From: Solihabitans fulvus
GTDB lineage: Bacteria; Actinomycetota; Actinomycetes; Mycobacteriales; Pseudonocardiaceae
Direction: 5' to 3'
NCBI RefSeq assembly: GCF_008386585.1
Contig: NZ_VUOB01000048.1
Coordinates: 1-64,000, forward strand
DNA: 64,000 nucleotides
A program made the translations under genes and the position numbers. Shown in pieces: positions 40,616-49,016 of the stretch (position 1 is its first letter; every line of letters begins with the position of its first letter). The notes beneath the pieces are model-generated. The model was not told where the DNA came from, did no database searches, and saw only the letters and a list, made by a program, of their open reading frames with translations.

Positions 40616-42178
40616 ATGACCTCCTCCCCGATCACGAACGGCCGCAAGTGGGCCACGCTGGTGATCTGCTGCCTGGCCGGGCTCGTCCTCGCCATCGACA
40701 TGACCGCGTTGCACCTGGCCATCCCCGGCCTGATCAAGGACCTGAACCCGTCGTCGACCCAGGTCCTCTGGATCGCCGACAGCTACGGTTTTGCCTTGGC
40801 CGGCCTGCTGGTCACGATGGGCAACCTCGGGGATCGCTTCGGCCGCAAGCGGTTGCTGCTGACCGGAACCGTGGCGTTCGCGGTCGCCTCCGCGCTGACG
40901 GCAGGGGCCTCGACCCCCGAGATGCTGATCGCGGCGCGGGCGCTGCTCGGTATCGCGGGCGCGACCATCATGCCGTCCACGCTTTCCTTGGTGCGCAACG
41001 TCTTCACCGACCCGAAGGAGCGGATGGCCGCGGTCGGCATCTCCAGCGGCGTGGTCGGCGCCGGCATCGGACTCGGGCCGGTCATCAGCGGCGCGATCCT
41101 GGACCACTTCTGGTGGGGCGCGGTGTTCCTGATCAACGTGCCGATCATGGCAGCGGTGTTCGTCGCGGGGCTGGTCGTGCTGCCGGAGTCGCGCAACCCC
41201 AACCCCGGCCGCGTCGACGCGCTCAGCGTGCCGCTGTCGATCCTCGGCGTGGTCGGCATCGTCTACGCCATCAAGGAGGCCGCGCGCGGCGGCGTCGGCC
41301 AGACCCAGGTGTTGGTCGCCGCCGTGCTGGGGGTCGCCGGCCTCGCGGTGTTCCTGCGCCGGCAGACCAGGCTGGCCGAACCGCTGATCGACGTCCGGCT
41401 GTTCCGCAGGGCCGCTTTCTCCGGCGCGATCGGCACGAACCTCTTCGCGATGTTCGCCATGATCGCGCAGTCGCTGATCTTCGCCCAGTACTTCCAGCTC
41501 GTGCTCGGCTGGTCGCCGTTGAAGTCCGGCCTCGCCGGCCTGCCCGCCTCGGTGGTCGCGATGGTCGGCGGCGTGCTCGCCGGCAAGCTGGTCGGCGTGT
41601 TCGGCAGGGCCCGCCTCGTCGCCATCGGCCTCGCGCTGACCGGCGTCGGCTTCCTGCTGTACATGCTGACCGGCACCACCCCCGACTACCCCGCGCTGCT
41701 CGCCGCGATGCTCCCGATCGGCTTCGGCATGGGTCTCGCCCTCACCGTCACCGCCGACACCGTGCTCGCCTCCGTGCCGAAGGAGCGGTCCGGCGCGGCG
41801 TCCGCGATCTCGGAGACCGCGACGGAACTGGGCGGCGCGCTCGGCATGGCGATCCTCGGCAGCGTGCTGAACAGCTCCTACCGGGGCGGCCTCGACCTGC
41901 CGGCCGGGCTGTCGGGCGGGGACGTCGCCGAGGTCCGCGATTCGCTCGGCGGCGCGCTGGACAGCGCGTCGAGGATGTCGGCCGAGCTCGCTGGCCAGGT
42001 GGTCGACGCGGCGCGGCACGCCTTCGTCGGCGCCATGCACGTCGCCGCGGTCAGCAGCGCGGGGCTGGCCGCCGTCGCGGCGCTGACCGCGCTGGTCGCG
42101 CTGCGCCGAGTGCCGAAGGTGCTCACCGGGGACGCCGTCGAGGGCAGCGCCGAGCCAGTCGCCCCCGCCAGGGTGTGA
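40616..42178 (+). CDS. DHA2-family (14-helix) MFS drug exporter
   Basis: The 520-residue transporter starts at ATG 40616. The first loop has the drug-transporter signature GNLGDRFGRKRLLL (motif A), helix 1 has LVLAIDMTALHLAIP, and motif C is present as GISSGVVGAGIGLGPVISG in parts. About 14 helices are predicted, the QacA/EmrB layout that exports drugs by proton antiport. It follows the AfsR-like gene by 31 bp, so the regulator may control export or be co-expressed with it. No biosynthetic core gene is nearby, so resistance or general efflux is more likely than self-resistance for a local product. Confidence 0.88.
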   Translation: MTSSPITNGRKWATLVICCLAGLVLAIDMTALHLAIPGLIKDLNPSSTQVLWIADSYGFALAGLLVTMGNLGDRFGRKRLLLTGTVAFAVASALTAGASTPEMLIAARALLGIAGATIMPSTLSLVRNVFTDPKERMAAVGISSGVVGAGIGLGPVISGAILDHFWWGAVFLINVPIMAAVFVAGLVVLPESRNPNPGRVDALSVPLSILGVVGIVYAIKEAARGGVGQTQVLVAAVLGVAGLAVFLRRQTRLAEPLIDVRLFRRAAFSGAIGTNLFAMFAMIAQSLIFAQYFQLVLGWSPLKSGLAGLPASVVAMVGGVLAGKLVGVFGRARLVAIGLALTGVGFLLYMLTGTTPDYPALLAAMLPIGFGMGLALTVTADTVLASVPKERSGAASAISETATELGGALGMAILGSVLNSSYRGGLDLPAGLSGGDVAEVRDSLGGALDSASRMSAELAGQVVDAARHAFVGAMHVAAVSSAGLAAVAALTALVALRRVPKVLTGDAVEGSAEPVAPARV

Positions 42179-42205
42179 CCGGGGCCGTCGAGGACTCCGA
42201 CCGGG

Positions 42206-42243
42206 CGCCGCCCCTTCCGCCGACCCCGGCGGGGAGGGCGGCG
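42206..42243 (+). terminator. GC-rich hairpin after the MFS gene
   Basis: CGCCGCCC (42206-42213) pairs with GGGCGGCG (42236-42243), and an inner CCGCCG/CCCCGG region can extend the stem with small bulges. It lies 28 bp after the exporter stop. Confidence 0.6.
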
Positions 42244-42295
42244 TTCGCGTGTCGGCCGTGGCGGGCGCGGCGACCGCTGCCCTAGGATCCGGGAC

Positions 42296-42829
42296 ATGTC
42301 GAACACGCGTTCGAGCCGGTCGGCGGAGGTGCCGAGGTCGTGGCCCGAGGCGAAGGCCACCGACGAGCTGCGGCTGGCCTGGGAGTTCCTCGGGTTCCTG
42401 CGGGCCACCGCCGTGAACAAGGTGGCGGACCTGGACCGCGCGGCCGCCGTCGCCGCGCCGTGGCCCGCCTCGCCGGGAATGAGCCTGCTCGGGGTGCTCA
42501 AACACCTGACCGCCGTGGAGCGGTACTGGCTGTCCATCGTCGGCGGCGGCGCCGACCTGCCCTCGCTGTGGGAGGGCAGCCCCGACCCGAGCTTCCTGGT
42601 TGGCGAGCACGAGGATCCCGCCTCGGTGGTGGCCGACTACGTGGCCGAGTGGCGGCGGTCCGAGGACGCGCTCGCCGGACGGCGGCCCGACGACGTGGCC
42701 AGCCCGCCGTCCGACGAGGAGGAGTTCACCGTCCGGTGGCTGCTGGCCCATGTGAGCCAGGAGACCGCGCGGCACGTCGGCCACCTCGACGCGTTGCGCG
42801 AGGCGGCCGACGGCCGGGTCGGCGAGTGA
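42296..42829 (+). CDS. DinB-superfamily (DUF664) protein, probable thiol-dependent enzyme
   Basis: The 177-residue four-helix-bundle protein starts at ATG. The metal-binding His triad of DinB-like enzymes is visible as LLGVLKHLTAVE and AHVSQETARHVGHLD. In actinobacteria DUF664/DinB proteins include mycothiol-dependent S-transferases and isomerases; the WYWLS-like segment (ERYWLSIVGGG) fits this group. It is monocistronic and convergent with the tachylectin-like gene. Cytoplasmic, substrate unknown. Confidence 0.85.
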   Translation: MSNTRSSRSAEVPRSWPEAKATDELRLAWEFLGFLRATAVNKVADLDRAAAVAAPWPASPGMSLLGVLKHLTAVERYWLSIVGGGADLPSLWEGSPDPSFLVGEHEDPASVVADYVAEWRRSEDALAGRRPDDVASPPSDEEEFTVRWLLAHVSQETARHVGHLDALREAADGRVGE

Positions 42830-42842
42830 CTACCTGCCTTGA

Positions 42843-43610
42843 CTAGCCGAGCAGCCGGGCGTTGTCCCAGCCGCCACCGATGAACGTCGGCACGTAGGAG
42901 CCGGCGCTCCAGTTCCACTCGATCAGGTCGCCGCTGGCCTTGACCTCAACGAACCGGGTGTAGCTGACGCCGGCCAGCAGCCTTGCGTCGCCCCAACCGT
43001 TGCCGACCTGCTTCCCCTGGAAGCCGGAGCCGCTGTCGGTCCACTCGATCAGGTCGCCATTGGCCTTCACCTCAAGGAAGTCATTGGTGGCGAGACCGAC
43101 GATGATGCGCGCGTCGCCCCAACCGTCGCCGGCGTGGCTCGGCACCCAGTTGCTGCCGTTCCACGTCCACATCACCAGTTCGCCGGAGTTCTTGACCTCG
43201 ATGAAGTGCGTGTCGTCGAGGCCGGTGATCAGCCTTGCGTCGCCCCAGCCGGTGCCGACCTGGGTGGGGACGTAGGTCGTGCCGGTGTTGTCGCCAAGCC
43301 ACTCAATCAGGTCGCCGTTGGCCTTGACCTCAAGGAAGTCGTCACGTTGCGGATTGCCGGGAGTCCGGCCGAGGCCGGTGATCAGTCTGGCGTCGCCCCA
43401 GCCGTTGCCGACCTGCGCGTTCTGGTAGCCGGCACCCCAGCGGATCAGGTCGCCGTTGTCCTTGACCTCAAGGAAAGACTGCCCGTCCAACAGCATCGGC
43501 GACACGCCGTTGCCGCCGGTCTGCGGAGCCGCCGACGCGGAGCCGACACCGCTGAGCGCCAGGACGGCCACCGCGGCCACCGCAGCGACGAACACGTTTC
43601 GAACCCTCAC
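42843..43610 (-). CDS. Secreted tachylectin-2-like five-repeat beta-propeller
   Basis: The 255-residue protein starts at GTG 43610, after AAGGAGATGTT. Residues 1-29 are a Sec signal peptide (cleavage after GSASAA). The mature part is five repeats of about 43-47 residues with the core F(L/I/V)EVK-x-(N/S)G(D/E)L(I/V)xW and GxGWGDARLI, at FLEVKDNGDLIRW, FLEVKANGDLIEW (twice), FIEVKNSGELVMW and FVEVKASGDLIEW. This matches tachylectin-2, a five-bladed propeller that binds GlcNAc/GalNAc with one site per blade. No catalytic residues. It is divergent from the EspR-like gene. Confidence 0.85.
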   Translation of the reverse strand: MRVRNVFVAAVAAVAVLALSGVGSASAAPQTGGNGVSPMLLDGQSFLEVKDNGDLIRWGAGYQNAQVGNGWGDARLITGLGRTPGNPQRDDFLEVKANGDLIEWLGDNTGTTYVPTQVGTGWGDARLITGLDDTHFIEVKNSGELVMWTWNGSNWVPSHAGDGWGDARIIVGLATNDFLEVKANGDLIEWTDSGSGFQGKQVGNGWGDARLLAGVSYTRFVEVKASGDLIEWNWSAGSYVPTFIGGGWDNARLLG

Positions 43611-43745
43611 AACATCTCCTTGCGTTGGGAACATGCGGAACTGCCTTGTCCACCCAGCAGGATTCGGGAGCGATGGCGCGCGAAATCGTAAACTGAGACT
43701 ACGTTGGATCCCCCTGCTATCAACCTCAGTTGAGCCCCGGGTGAG

Positions 43746-43776
43746 ACTATAAGCTGGAAGCACCGCACCCTGTCAA
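43746..43776 (-). promoter_or_regulatory. Candidate promoter of the tachylectin-like gene
   Basis: On the minus strand TTGACA (43771-43776, a perfect -35) lies 19 bp before TATAGT (43746-43751; 18 bp to the overlapping TTATAG). Transcription would start about 125 bp before the GTG. The same AT-rich patch contains TATAAG (43748-43753) on the plus strand, a -10 candidate for the EspR-like gene. Confidence 0.55.
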
Positions 43777-43786
43777 CTGTTGCTTC

Positions 43787-44314
43787 GTGAACAGGGCACG
43801 CCATAAACACCAGTTGACGAGCCGAGAGCAGGTGCCCGAGGTGGAGAAGGTGCCCGAGGTGGAGCAGGACACCGACACCGACGGCGGGCGCAGCCTGGCC
43901 GACAAGCTCAACCACCTCTTCCAGCTCGTCCGGCCGGCGGCGCGCGAGGAGTACAGCTACGAGGAGGTGGCGGCGAGCATCCGGGAGCAGGGCATCTCGA
44001 TCTCGCACACCTACGTCTGGCAGCTGCGCAAGGGCATCCGCACCAACCCGACCAAACGCCACCTCGAGGGGCTGGCCGCGTTCTTCGGTGTCTCGCCCGC
44101 GTACTTCTTCGACGACTCGACCTCGGCCCAGGTCGACACCGAGCTGGCCCTGCTCGCCGCGCTGCGGGACGGCTCGGTCCGCCAGGTCGCGCTCCGCGTC
44201 GCCGACCTGTCGCCCGCGAGCCTCGACACCGTCAACGACCTGGTCGACCGCATCCGGCAGCTGGAAGGCCTGCCGCCGGCGAACGGCGACAGCCCCCGGC
44301 CCCCCGGCCAGTAG
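43787..44314 (+). CDS. EspR-like XRE transcriptional regulator
   Basis: The 175-residue protein has an extended N-terminus (start GTG 43787; later GTG codons are possible, since no ribosome site marks the start) containing a duplicated VPEVE. The helix-turn-helix spans about residues 38-100: LADKLNHLFQLVRP, SYEEVAASIREQGISISHTYVWQLRKG, RTNPTKRHLEGLAAFFGVSPAYFFDD. A C-terminal dimerisation segment follows (VDTELALLAALRDGSVRQVALR). This closely follows EspR of Mycobacterium, a nucleoid-associated regulator that dimerises through its C-terminus and controls secretion and envelope genes. Followed by an ImmA/IrrE gene and a seven-helix membrane gene. Confidence 0.88.
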   Translation: MNRARHKHQLTSREQVPEVEKVPEVEQDTDTDGGRSLADKLNHLFQLVRPAAREEYSYEEVAASIREQGISISHTYVWQLRKGIRTNPTKRHLEGLAAFFGVSPAYFFDDSTSAQVDTELALLAALRDGSVRQVALRVADLSPASLDTVNDLVDRIRQLEGLPPANGDSPRPPGQ

Positions 44315-44393
44315 ACTTCTCCGGCTGGGCACGACCGCCCCGCGATGACCATGGCGCGGTGTCCGAGGACGCCGCACGGCCCGGGGGCGGGGC

Positions 44394-44975
44394 ATGGACC
44401 TAGGTCAGGTGCATCAACGATGCATCCAACAGATCGAGCGGCTAAGGATCGGCACACCCCTGGACATCGGCGCGCTGTGCGCCGACCTCGGCCGCCAGCG
44501 GGGTCGACCCATTCGCCTGCTGCCCATGCCGGCCCGCGCGGCCAATCCCACCGGCCTCTGGATCTCCTCGGCGACCGCCGACTACGTCTTCTACGAGGAA
44601 GACACCAGCTTCCTGCATCGCGACCACATCATCCTGCACGAGATCGGTCACCTGATGCTGAACCACACGGGCGCCCCGGCGCTCACCGAGGCGACCGCCC
44701 GACTGCTGCTGCCCAACATCGATCCGGCGGTGGTCCGACGGGTGCTCGGTCGCTCCAACTACTCCGAACAGGACGAGCAGGAGGCCGAGATGTTCGCCTC
44801 CCTGATCCTGTCCAAGGCGGGATTTCGCGTCGACACCCGGCACATTCCGGTCGCCTCAGAGGAGATCTCCGACGTGTTGAACCGGCTGTGGTCCGTACTT
44901 GGTTCACCACAGGGCATTGGTTCACCAGAGGGCATCGACTCACCACAGGGCACCGGCTCACCAGAGGGCGACTGA
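44394..44975 (+). CDS. ImmA/IrrE-family zinc metallopeptidase with C-terminal hexapeptide repeats
   Basis: The 193-residue protein starts at ATG. It has the zinc motif HEIGHLMLNH with a downstream Glu-rich helix (EQDEQEAEMFASLIL) giving the third ligand, as in ImmA and IrrE, which cleave or inactivate XRE-type repressors. Here the partner is probably the EspR-like protein encoded 80 bp upstream. The last 24 residues are four copies of a GSP(Q/E)G-type hexapeptide coded by an 18-bp tandem repeat. The next gene starts one base after its stop. Confidence 0.88.
   Translation: MDLGQVHQRCIQQIERLRIGTPLDIGALCADLGRQRGRPIRLLPMPARAANPTGLWISSATADYVFYEEDTSFLHRDHIILHEIGHLMLNHTGAPALTEATARLLLPNIDPAVVRRVLGRSNYSEQDEQEAEMFASLILSKAGFRVDTRHIPVASEEISDVLNRLWSVLGSPQGIGSPEGIDSPQGTGSPEGD
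44901..44972 (+). repeat. Four 18-bp tandem repeats at the 3' end of the ImmA/IrrE gene
   Basis: Units at 44901-44918, 44919-44936, 44937-44954 and 44955-44972 share the core TCACCA(C/G)AGGGC and code for GSPQGI, GSPEGI, DSPQGT and GSPEGD. The array ends at the stop codon. Confidence 0.9.
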
Positions 44976-44976
44976 C

Positions 44977-46170
44977 GTGATCAGAGCGATCCACCTCATC
45001 GCCATCGCCCTGTGCTGGGCGGCCTTCGCGTACAAGGTCCGCGACCTTCGACGCGGCAAGGACAGCCCAGCGCTGCGCGCGCTCTGCGCGGTCCTGTTCC
45101 TGTTCGCCAGCTCGGTCACCGTCAGCCTGCCGCCGCTCTACCAGCGCATACCGTGGCTGATGGCGTCGCCGAGCCTGGTCAAGCTGATCCAGCACGAACT
45201 CACCGTGCTGGCCGGCTACTGGATGCAGGTGCTCTTCGTCCGCCTGACCTTCCCGCCGGATCGGACCAGGGCCGCCAGCAGGCTGCGCGCCGGGTACGCG
45301 GGTGCGTCCGTGCTCGCCCTGATCGTGCTGTTCGAACTGGCGCCGCTGGGCAACGACGCGGACGACTTCGTGAACCAGTACGCCGGCAAGCCGTTCGTCA
45401 CCGAATACCTGTTGGTCTTTCTCGGTTATCTCACCGTGTCGCTCGGCGACGTGTTCCGGCTGTCCACCAGATACGCGCGCCACGCGACGCAGCCCTTTCT
45501 GCGGATCGGGCTCCGCACGATGGGCGCCGGTGTCCTGATCGGCGTGGCCTTTGTGCTGCACAAGGCGTTCTACGCGCTGGTCAGGAGATTCGACGGCTCG
45601 CCGCCATGGCCGGAGGGGCCCGTGTCGACGATATTGACGGGCTGCGCCGTCCTCCCGTTCGTCGTCGGCGCGACCATCGCGGGCTGGGGCCCGGCAATCT
45701 CCAGGCAGTGGGACAAACTCGCCCGCTACCGCGCGTACCGCAGGCTGTGGCCGCTCTGGTCGGCGACCACACTAGCGATGCCGAACATCGCGTTCGTGCC
45801 GCCGGACACCCGACTCGCCGGCGCGGGACCGTGGCGCACGCTCGACTTCCGGCTCTACCGCAGGGTCATCGAGATCCGCGACGGCCGGCTCGCCCTGCGT
45901 CCCTACCTCGACCAGCGCGTGCACGACCTCGCGCGCGAGCGCGGCGCGGCGGCGGGACTGAGCGGCGCCGATCTCGACGCGGTCGCCGAGGCCGCCACGT
46001 TCGCCGCCGCGCTGCGCGCCAGGTCCGGCGAGCGGGCCGGCCCGGATGCCCCCGCCGTGCTGGCCGGCGCTGGCGGCGTCGACCTGGCCGACGAGGTCCG
46101 CTGGCTCGGCCGCGTCGCCGACGCCTATCGCCGGTCGCCCGTGGTCGCGGCGGTGCTTACCGAGAGCTGA
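44977..46170 (+). CDS. MAB_1171c-type seven-helix membrane protein
   Basis: The 397-residue protein starts at GTG, one base after the ImmA/IrrE stop, so translation is coupled. Residues 1-245 hold about seven membrane helices (IHLIAIALCWAAFAYKV, LRALCAVLFLFASSVTVSL, FVTEYLLVFLGYLTVSLGDV and others). The C-terminal 150 residues are cytoplasmic, with WPLWSATTLAMPNIAF and FRLYRRVIEIRDGRLALRPY, the signature of the actinobacterial MAB_1171c family labelled putative transporter; no transport has been shown to my knowledge. Together with the regulator and peptidase it makes a signal-receptor-like module. It converges with the APC permease with one base between stops. Confidence 0.85.
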   Translation: MIRAIHLIAIALCWAAFAYKVRDLRRGKDSPALRALCAVLFLFASSVTVSLPPLYQRIPWLMASPSLVKLIQHELTVLAGYWMQVLFVRLTFPPDRTRAASRLRAGYAGASVLALIVLFELAPLGNDADDFVNQYAGKPFVTEYLLVFLGYLTVSLGDVFRLSTRYARHATQPFLRIGLRTMGAGVLIGVAFVLHKAFYALVRRFDGSPPWPEGPVSTILTGCAVLPFVVGATIAGWGPAISRQWDKLARYRAYRRLWPLWSATTLAMPNIAFVPPDTRLAGAGPWRTLDFRLYRRVIEIRDGRLALRPYLDQRVHDLARERGAAAGLSGADLDAVAEAATFAAALRARSGERAGPDAPAVLAGAGGVDLADEVRWLGRVADAYRRSPVVAAVLTES

Positions 46171-46171
46171 G

Positions 46172-48130
46172 TCAGCCGACGTGCACCATGGGGCGCTGCT
46201 CGGCGTCGGGCTCGGCCCTGCGCAGCACCTCGCGGGTCAGCGGGGGCACGTCGCCCTCGCCGGTGAGCACGTAGCCGAGCAGCTGCCAGACGGGATTGCC
46301 CTCCATCCAGGCGAAGAAGACGTGCGGGCGCTGCCCGGTCACGTCCCTGACGTGCAGCAGCACCGCGGCGATCGCGTTGGGCACCGCGGTGCTCTCGGCC
46401 CGCAGGATGCGGTAGCCGAACCGCTCCTCGCCGGTCACCTTCAGGCTCGACTCGAACTCCGAGGAGTCGACCACGGTCACCTCGAGGAACAGCAGCGGCG
46501 CGTCCTCCGGAATGCCGTGGTTGTCCCGCTGCTCGCGCTCCTTCTCCCGGTACTCCTGCTCGTCCCGATCGTCCGGCTCGTTCGCGATGATCCGGATCTT
46601 GTCCTCGCCGAACCCGGTGAGGAACCGCAGCGCCGTCTCGTCCATCTCCACCTCGGTGACGCGCAGCTCGGTCGACCGCATCGCGCGGGACACCAGCGAG
46701 GTCACGATGATCGCGACGATGAAGAACGTCGCGATCTTCACGCCGTCCGGCCGCTCGATGATGTTGGCCGCGGTCGTGTAGAGGAACACGACGGTGATCA
46801 CGCCGAACGCGACGGTCGCCGCCTTCTTGCCGCGCCGCCGCACGGACAGCGTCACCGCGACCGCCGCCGAGGAGATCAGCACCAGCACGCCGGTCGCGTA
46901 CGCGCCACCCTGGGCGTCGACGTTGGCATTGAAGATGATGGTGATGGCGAAGGAGATCACCACGAACACCAGCACCAGCGGACGCATCGCGCGGGTCCAG
47001 TCCGGCGCCATTCCGTAGCGCGGCAGGTACCTCGGCACGATGTTGAGCAGCCCGGCCATCGCCGACGCCCCGGCGAACCACAGGATCGCGATCGTGGACA
47101 GGTCATAGACCGTGCCGAACCCCGACCCGAGGTACTCGTGCGCCAGGAACGCCATGGCCCTGCCGTTGGCCTGGCCGCCCGGCTGGAACTCGGCCTGCGG
47201 GATGAGCAGCGTGGTGGTGAAGCTCGTGGTGATCAGGAAGACGCTCATGATCACCGCGGCCGTGCCGAGCAGCTTGCGGGTGTTGCGGATCCGGCCCTCC
47301 GGCCGCAACGGGTCGTCGTCCTTGCCGCCCCGCACCATCGGCATCACCGACGCGCCGGTCTCGAAGCCGGACAGGCCGAGCGCCAGCTTGGGGAACACGA
47401 TCAGCGCGACCCCGACCACCACCCACGGGTTGCCGTGCTGGCTGATCAGCAGGTTCTGCCAGTCCACCACCAGGTGCGGCGCGGCGATCACGTGCCGGAC
47501 CGCGACGAACACGACGACCACGTTCAGCGCGAGGTACACCCCGACCAGGCCGACGGCGATGCCGATCGCCTCGGTGAAGCCCTTCAGGAACACCACCCCG
47601 AGCAGGGCGATCAGCACGAGCGTGAGCAGCACGTTGTGGCCGCCGAAGAAGCTCGGCATGAACGGGTTCTCCACCGCGTGCGCGGTCGCGTCCGCCGCGG
47701 ACAGGGTGATCGTGATGATGAAGTCCGTCGCCACGAAGCCCAGCAGCACCAGGATCAGGATCTTGCCCCACCACCGGGGCAGCAGGTGCTCCAGCATGGC
47801 GAGCGAACCCTGGCCGTGCGGGCTCTCCCTGGCCACCCTCCGGTACACCGGCAGCGCGCCGAACAGGGTCAGCGCCACCAGCACCAGCGTGGCCAGCGGC
47901 GACACCACCCCGGCGGCCAGCGCCGCGATGCCCGGCTGGTAGCCGAGCGTGGAGAAGTAGTCGACGCCCGTCAGGCACATGACCTTCCACCACGGCTGGG
48001 TCTCGTGCGGGGCGACGTCCTTGTGCGGACCGGCCAGCTTGCGGTGGCGGTGGGTCAGCCCCTCCAACAGCCAGCTGCGAAATCGGCTGGTCCGGTCGGT
48101 GGCGCGCTCCTGGTTGGCCGTCGTCGTCAC
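46172..48130 (-). CDS. APC-superfamily permease with large cytoplasmic C-terminal domain
   Basis: The 652-residue protein is read from GTG 48130 (MTTTANQERATDR). TACTGT, a TANNNT -10, lies seven bases before it and no ribosome site exists, so the transcript may be leaderless. The core (about residues 45-480) holds about 12 helices with the family opening MCLTGVDYFSTLGYQPG and the loop GFETGASVMPMV. A soluble C-terminal domain of about 150 residues (ELRVTEVEMDETALRF to the end) follows. APC proteins import amino acids or other small solutes; the substrate is unknown. Divergent from the GIDE-domain gene. Confidence 0.85.
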   Translation of the reverse strand: MTTTANQERATDRTSRFRSWLLEGLTHRHRKLAGPHKDVAPHETQPWWKVMCLTGVDYFSTLGYQPGIAALAAGVVSPLATLVLVALTLFGALPVYRRVARESPHGQGSLAMLEHLLPRWWGKILILVLLGFVATDFIITITLSAADATAHAVENPFMPSFFGGHNVLLTLVLIALLGVVFLKGFTEAIGIAVGLVGVYLALNVVVVFVAVRHVIAAPHLVVDWQNLLISQHGNPWVVVGVALIVFPKLALGLSGFETGASVMPMVRGGKDDDPLRPEGRIRNTRKLLGTAAVIMSVFLITTSFTTTLLIPQAEFQPGGQANGRAMAFLAHEYLGSGFGTVYDLSTIAILWFAGASAMAGLLNIVPRYLPRYGMAPDWTRAMRPLVLVFVVISFAITIIFNANVDAQGGAYATGVLVLISSAAVAVTLSVRRRGKKAATVAFGVITVVFLYTTAANIIERPDGVKIATFFIVAIIVTSLVSRAMRSTELRVTEVEMDETALRFLTGFGEDKIRIIANEPDDRDEQEYREKEREQRDNHGIPEDAPLLFLEVTVVDSSEFESSLKVTGEERFGYRILRAESTAVPNAIAAVLLHVRDVTGQRPHVFFAWMEGNPVWQLLGYVLTGEGDVPPLTREVLRRAEPDAEQRPMVHVG

Positions 48131-48230
48131 GGACCGAACAGTAACGGCGTCGCCCGAAACGGGCCGGAGGCCGCCCGTCCGTCGGTAGATTGCCGGTAGC
48201 CGGCGGGACAATCGGGGGAAGGTCTGACGC

Positions 48231-49007
48231 ATGGTCATCCTGGGGGTTGTGCTGCTCGTGGCGGGGGTCGCCGGGTTCTTCATGGCGCACCTGATGCGGC
48301 GGAACGTGCACGCCATGATCGGCACCGAGACGCTGACCGTCGCCGAGTTGGACCTGTACCACCGGACGGCCCTCGAGGTGAGCGGGCCGGGCGGCTTCCG
48401 CAGGGTCTCGGAGGTCATCGGGACGACCCAGCCCGCACCGAACGGCCTGCTCGCGTCGCAGCTGACGCAGACGCCGTGCGTCTGGCACCGGCACGAGATC
48501 ATCCGGCGGTACCGGAAGGTGCGGCACGACTCGGAGGGCCGCAGGCACACCAGCGAGCACACCGAGACCGTCTCGAAGTTCACCTCGGACACGCCGATCC
48601 TGGTCGCCGATCAGACGGGCAGCGTGTTGGTCCGGCCGAGCGGCCTCCGCTCGGACGCGATCGAGCAGGTACTCAGTCGGTTCGAGCGGCACTCGGCGAC
48701 CGTCGGGCAGATCGTCAGCAGCATGGTGCTCGGCGGCTGGTACGACGGGGACACCATCGGCTACGAGTACAAGGAATGGGTGGTGCGGCCGGGTGTCCGG
48801 CTCTACGTGCACGGCGAGGCGTCCGACCAGAGCGGCCAGCTGGTGTTCGGCAAGCCGGCGAAGGGACCGTTCATCGTGTCCAACCGGACCGAGGAGGAGC
48901 TGCGCAGGAGTTCCGGCGTGCAGCAGAAGGTCTACGCTTTCGGCGGTCTGGCCGTGGTGATCTTGGGCCTGGTGCTGGTTGTTGTCGGGGCGGTAAGAGG
49001 ACACTGA
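48231..49007 (+). CDS. GIDE-domain membrane protein
   Basis: The 258-residue protein starts at ATG. It has an N-terminal helix (VVLLVAGVAGFFMAHL) and a C-terminal helix (AFGGLAVVILGLVLVVVGAV), with the GIDE/DUF3521 domain between them (CVWHRHEIIRRYRKVR, FTSDTPILVADQTGSVLVRP). In eukaryotes the domain occurs in the mitochondrial ubiquitin ligase MUL1; bacterial members lack the RING and their function is unknown. Spacing of 9 bp to the exonuclease gene suggests co-transcription. Confidence 0.8.
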   Translation: MVILGVVLLVAGVAGFFMAHLMRRNVHAMIGTETLTVAELDLYHRTALEVSGPGGFRRVSEVIGTTQPAPNGLLASQLTQTPCVWHRHEIIRRYRKVRHDSEGRRHTSEHTETVSKFTSDTPILVADQTGSVLVRPSGLRSDAIEQVLSRFERHSATVGQIVSSMVLGGWYDGDTIGYEYKEWVVRPGVRLYVHGEASDQSGQLVFGKPAKGPFIVSNRTEEELRRSSGVQQKVYAFGGLAVVILGLVLVVVGAVRGH

Positions 49008-49016
49008 GGGGCGAAG

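Noticed and set aside
37114..42178. Secondary-metabolite gene cluster (SARP regulator plus exporter)
   Set aside because: No polyketide, nonribosomal peptide, terpene or lanthipeptide core enzyme is nearby.
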